This document shows positions 4,701-5,995 of a stretch of DNA of 5,995 nt, one piece after another. Under the pieces are notes generated by a model. That model saw only the letters and a list, made by a program, of their open reading frames with translations. It ran no database searches and was not told where the DNA came from. Source of the DNA: Archangiaceae bacterium (lineage in GTDB: Bacteria; Myxococcota; Myxococcia; Myxococcales; Myxococcaceae). The translations under genes and the position numbers were made by a program. The number at the start of each line of letters is the position of its first letter. Within the stretch, counting starts at the first letter, position 1. Location: the NCBI GenBank assembly GCA_023248915.1, contig JAHFDQ010000394.1:1-5995 (forward strand), read 5' to 3'.

Positions 4701-5995
4701 GCCGGTGGGCTGCGCCACGAAGGCCAGCTGTGTCGGCGCACCCACCGTAATGTCGAAGGCGACGCTGGTGGCATTGGTGAGGCCCGCAGTCGAGGCCACC
4801 AGGGTGTAGCCAACCCCCGACTTGTCGATGGAGAGGTTGCTGAAGGTGGCGACGCCCGAGACGGCATTCTTCGGTGTAGTGCCGGAGAGGCTGCCACTTC
4901 CCGGGTTGGTGCCAATGGCGAGGGCAATGCTGGCCGCCGAGGCCGTCACGGTGTTGCCAAACCCGTCCTCTACCGTCACAGCAATGGCCGGGCCTATGGA
5001 CGCCCCCGCCGTGGTGGCCGTCGGCTGCACGGCGAATACCAGCTGAGTCGCCGGCCCTGCCGTCACGTTGAATGCGGCGCTGGTAGCCCCGGTGAGCCCC
5101 GAAGCCGAAGCGGTGAGGGTGTAGCCCACGCCCGACTTGTCGATGGAGAGGTTGGAGAAGGTGGCGATTCCCGCCACGGCGCTGACGGGCGTCGTCCCAG
5201 ACAGCGTTCCCCCACTGGGGTTGGTGCCAATGGCAATGGCGATGCTGGCAGCCGAAGACGTCACCCGGTTGCCGAGGGAGTCCTCGACCGTCACGGTGAT
5301 GGTCGGGGCGATGGAACTGCCCGCTACGGTGTTGGTGGGCCCCACGGAAAAGGCCAGCTTGTTGGCCGCGCCCGGCACGATGTCGAAGGTGCCGGAAGTG
5401 GTGCCGGTGAGGCCGCCCGAAGTCGCCGTCAGGGTGTAGCCCACTCCCGTCTTGTCGACGGTGAGGTTGGAGAAGGTAGCGACGCCCGAGACGGCGCTCT
5501 TCGGGTTGGTGCCCGACAACACCCCGCCGCCGGGGTTGGCGCCGAAACCAAGAGTGATGCTGGCGGCAGAAGACGTCACCGTGTTGCCGAAGGCGTCCTG
5601 CACCGTCACCACGACTGGCGGAGCGATGGAGGCGCCCGCGACGGTAGTGCTCGGGGCTACGGTGAAGGCCAGCTTGGAAGCCGCGGCGACGGCAATGTTG
5701 AAGGCGGTGCTGGTGGCGCCGGTGAGGCCGGGAGAGGAGGCCGTCAGGGTGTAACCCAGTCCCACCTTGTCGATGGAGAGGTTGGAGAAGGACGCGACGC
5801 CGGCCGAGGCATTGAAGGGGTTGGTGCCCGACAACACCCCGCCACCCGGGTTGGTGCCAATGGCCAGGGTGACGGTGGCGCTGGACGAAGTCACGGTGTT
5901 GCCGAGGGCGTCCTGCACCGTGACGGCTATGGCAGGGGAAATCGAGGCGCTGGCCGCCGCGTTGGACGGCTGCACCGTGAAGGCCAATTTGGTGG
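1764..5995 (-). CDS. Giant Ig-like tandem-repeat surface protein with MYXO-CTERM-type anchor (5' end outside window)
   Basis: One uninterrupted frame enters from the right edge and ends at TAA 1766-1764, giving at least 1408 codons. The first visible residues (TKLAFTVQP) are already inside a repeat, so the TTG at 5987 is an internal Leu codon and not the start. Thirteen units of 102-105 residues follow one another. The consensus per unit is LAFxVQP, an Ala/Gly-rich linker, PxVxVxVQDxxGN, an Ser/Ala-rich strand, LAIGxNPGGGxLSGT, GVAxFSxLSIDKxGVGYTL, ASSxGLxGATSxAFDI. The alternating hydrophobic pattern, the D-x-x-G-N turn and G-Y-T-L near the end fit an Ig-like beta-sandwich such as those in invasin/intimin-type or other bacterial Ig repeats. 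This fold is an inference. Residues are numbered from the TTG codon at 5987. The last 50 (1358-1407) hold GCDC (1362-1365), a hydrophobic stretch (about 1370-1385) and RRRR (1386-1389), a MYXO-CTERM-like sorting signal. The protein is probably exported and anchored at the cell surface, perhaps as an adhesin or matrix component. No enzymatic domain is visible. The repeats contain no Cys. No promoter or start is in the window. Confidence 0.92.
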   Translation of the reverse strand, partial: TKLAFTVQPSNAAASASISPAIAVTVQDALGNTVTSSSATVTLAIGTNPGGGVLSGTNPFNASAGVASFSNLSIDKVGLGYTLTASSPGLTGATSTAFNIAVAAASKLAFTVAPSTTVAGASIAPPVVVTVQDAFGNTVTSSAASITLGFGANPGGGVLSGTNPKSAVSGVATFSNLTVDKTGVGYTLTATSGGLTGTTSGTFDIVPGAANKLAFSVGPTNTVAGSSIAPTITVTVEDSLGNRVTSSAASIAIAIGTNPSGGTLSGTTPVSAVAGIATFSNLSIDKSGVGYTLTASASGLTGATSAAFNVTAGPATQLVFAVQPTATTAGASIGPAIAVTVEDGFGNTVTASAASIALAIGTNPGSGSLSGTTPKNAVSGVATFSNLSIDKSGVGYTLVASTAGLTNATSVAFDITVGAPTQLAFVAQPTGTTAGAMVTPAVAVAVQDALGNTDTSSAVTIAMAIGTNPGGGVLSGTVAQNAVAGVATFPGLSIDKAGMGYTLAATSSGLSGVTSLAFDISAGVATKLAFAVQPTSSVAGVAIAPAVVVTVQDASGNTIASSVAPIALAIGANPGAGTLSGTASLAASSGVATFSNLSIDKAGVGYTLLASSAGLSAAISVAFDIVAGAATKLAFTVQPASTSAGAAMTPSVAVQDGFGNVVVSSAASIAVAVGNNPGGGVLSGTTPVAASSGVAAFGNLSLDKAGVGYTLVASSAGLSAATSAAFDIVAGVPVQLAFLVQPSSASAGAALTPSVVVEDAFGNLAGASAAPITVAFGNNPGAGTLSGTNPLNAVGGVAAFSDLSIDKTGVGYTLVASSTGLIGATSAAFDIVAGAAAQLAFLVQPSSALAGVALSPSVQVAVLDALGNALPSSTASVALALGNNPGGGTLSGGAAVAAVGGVASFAGLWVDKVGAGYTLVASSGGLAGITSTPFDISIASVVQLGFVVQPSALPAGGVETPAVQVAVQDAFGNTDTSSVASVSLALGNNPGGSVLGGAGAASAVGGVATFAGLTLDKMGIGYTLVASSGGLTDATSAAFDVTAGAPAKLAFVVQPSSATAGAALAASVEVLDALGNVTSTATNVVLAIGSNPGGGTLSGVSTLTATGGVAAFSGLSINRPGVGYTLTASSTGLSGASSNAFDITAGVAAQLAFVVNPVTTVAGATLTPAVAVAIQDGAGNTLPSALASIFVAILDNPGNSVLRGTGVMPTVDGIATFADLSLDKAGAGYTLSASAPGLGTATSAPFDISAGAMAKLAFVVQPVDTASSTPLEPAVQVAVQDAFGNSVPGASPTIALALLDNPGKATLSGATSVDAADGVASFADLSLNRPGVGYTLRASSAGAADGFSAPFDVTRAPAKTYTLGCDCQAGAGAGSLLWGLFGLGALARRRRGRTRAKSAGRVTRRVAGG
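1767..1916 (-). other. MYXO-CTERM-like C-terminal sorting signal of the repeat protein
   Basis: The last 50 residues differ completely from the repeats. A short TYTL linker leads to G-C-D-C (codons at 1904-1893), then a Gly/Ala spacer, a Leu/Gly/Trp-rich membrane-spanning stretch and four consecutive Arg (1832-1821). This order of Cys, hydrophobic helix and Arg cluster is that of the MYXO-CTERM family, which in myxobacteria is processed by a myxosortase-type membrane protease for surface display. The tail after the Arg cluster is 18 residues long (GRTRAKSAGRVTRRVAGG), longer than I would expect for this signal, which usually ends soon after the Arg residues. Confidence 0.75.
1917..5987 (-). 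repeat. Tandem array of 13 coding repeats, about 315 bp each
   Basis: Unit boundaries, placed at the Leu of each LAF motif and listed in coding order, are 5987-5673, 5672-5358, 5357-5043, 5042-4728, 4727-4413, 4412-4098, 4097-3789, 3788-3480, 3479-3165, 3164-2850, 2849-2544, 2543-2229 and 2228-1917. Nine consecutive or near-consecutive units are exactly 315 bp. Units 7 and 8 are 309 bp, unit 11 is 306 bp and unit 13 is 312 bp, all keeping the frame. The same DNA words recur each period, for example TTGTCGATGGAGAGGTT on the + strand in several units, encoding the NLSIDK strand. This points to growth by duplication of whole domains. The array continues past the right edge. Confidence 0.93.

Noticed and set aside
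2944..5754. Series of regularly spaced plus-strand frames of about 100 codons, many beginning MSMERL or similar
   Set aside because: They recur with the 315 bp period of the minus-strand array and simply mirror each repeat; similarity among them is a by-product of the coding repeats.
1917..5987. Direct repeats considered as a CRISPR or non-coding satellite array
   Set aside because: Units are about 315 bp, diverge mainly in ways that keep the reading frame, and have no spacer structure; they are protein-domain repeats.

Overview
The window looks like a piece of a myxobacterial (Myxococcota, Myxococcales-type) chromosome. The base composition is visibly very GC-rich. The large reading frame on the minus strand ends in a MYXO-CTERM-type surface-sorting tail (Cys pair, hydrophobic helix, Arg cluster), a signal essentially confined to myxobacteria. 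The assignment is an inference from these two traits, not from a database match.

The right 70% (1764-5995, minus strand) is the 3' part of one very large gene for a tandem-repeat surface protein. Thirteen consecutive Ig-like units of 102-105 residues are visible, followed by a 50-residue C-terminal anchor. The frame runs off the right edge, so the start codon, signal peptide and an unknown number of further repeats lie outside.

The left 1.66 kb is a scrap-yard of truncated genes. After about 115 bases of unassigned sequence comes an internal piece of a histone-deacetylase-family gene (about 115-726, + strand). It still has the first metal-binding motifs but has lost its C-terminal half. It is cut off by the C-terminal remnant of an IS66-type transposase (734-1071, - strand), which is frameshifted and carries a substitution in a conserved motif. 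Next are a short helix-turn-helix fragment resembling the DNA-binding part of a recombinase or transposase (1067-1255, + strand), a possible insertion-sequence end (1247-1290), and the C-terminal half of an IS200-type Y1 transposase (1311-1550, + strand). This half keeps the nucleophilic Tyr but not the HUH metal-binding motif. Four back-to-back perfect hairpins (1557-1653) follow and probably include the right end of the IS200-like element. They separate it from the convergent giant gene.

No gene in the left part looks functional in its original role, except that the 79-codon half-transposase has its own ATG and a plausible ribosome binding site. No promoter, RNA gene, CRISPR array or complete operon was seen. 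The most noteworthy features are the architecture of the repeat protein and the mosaic of fused fragments next to its 3' end.
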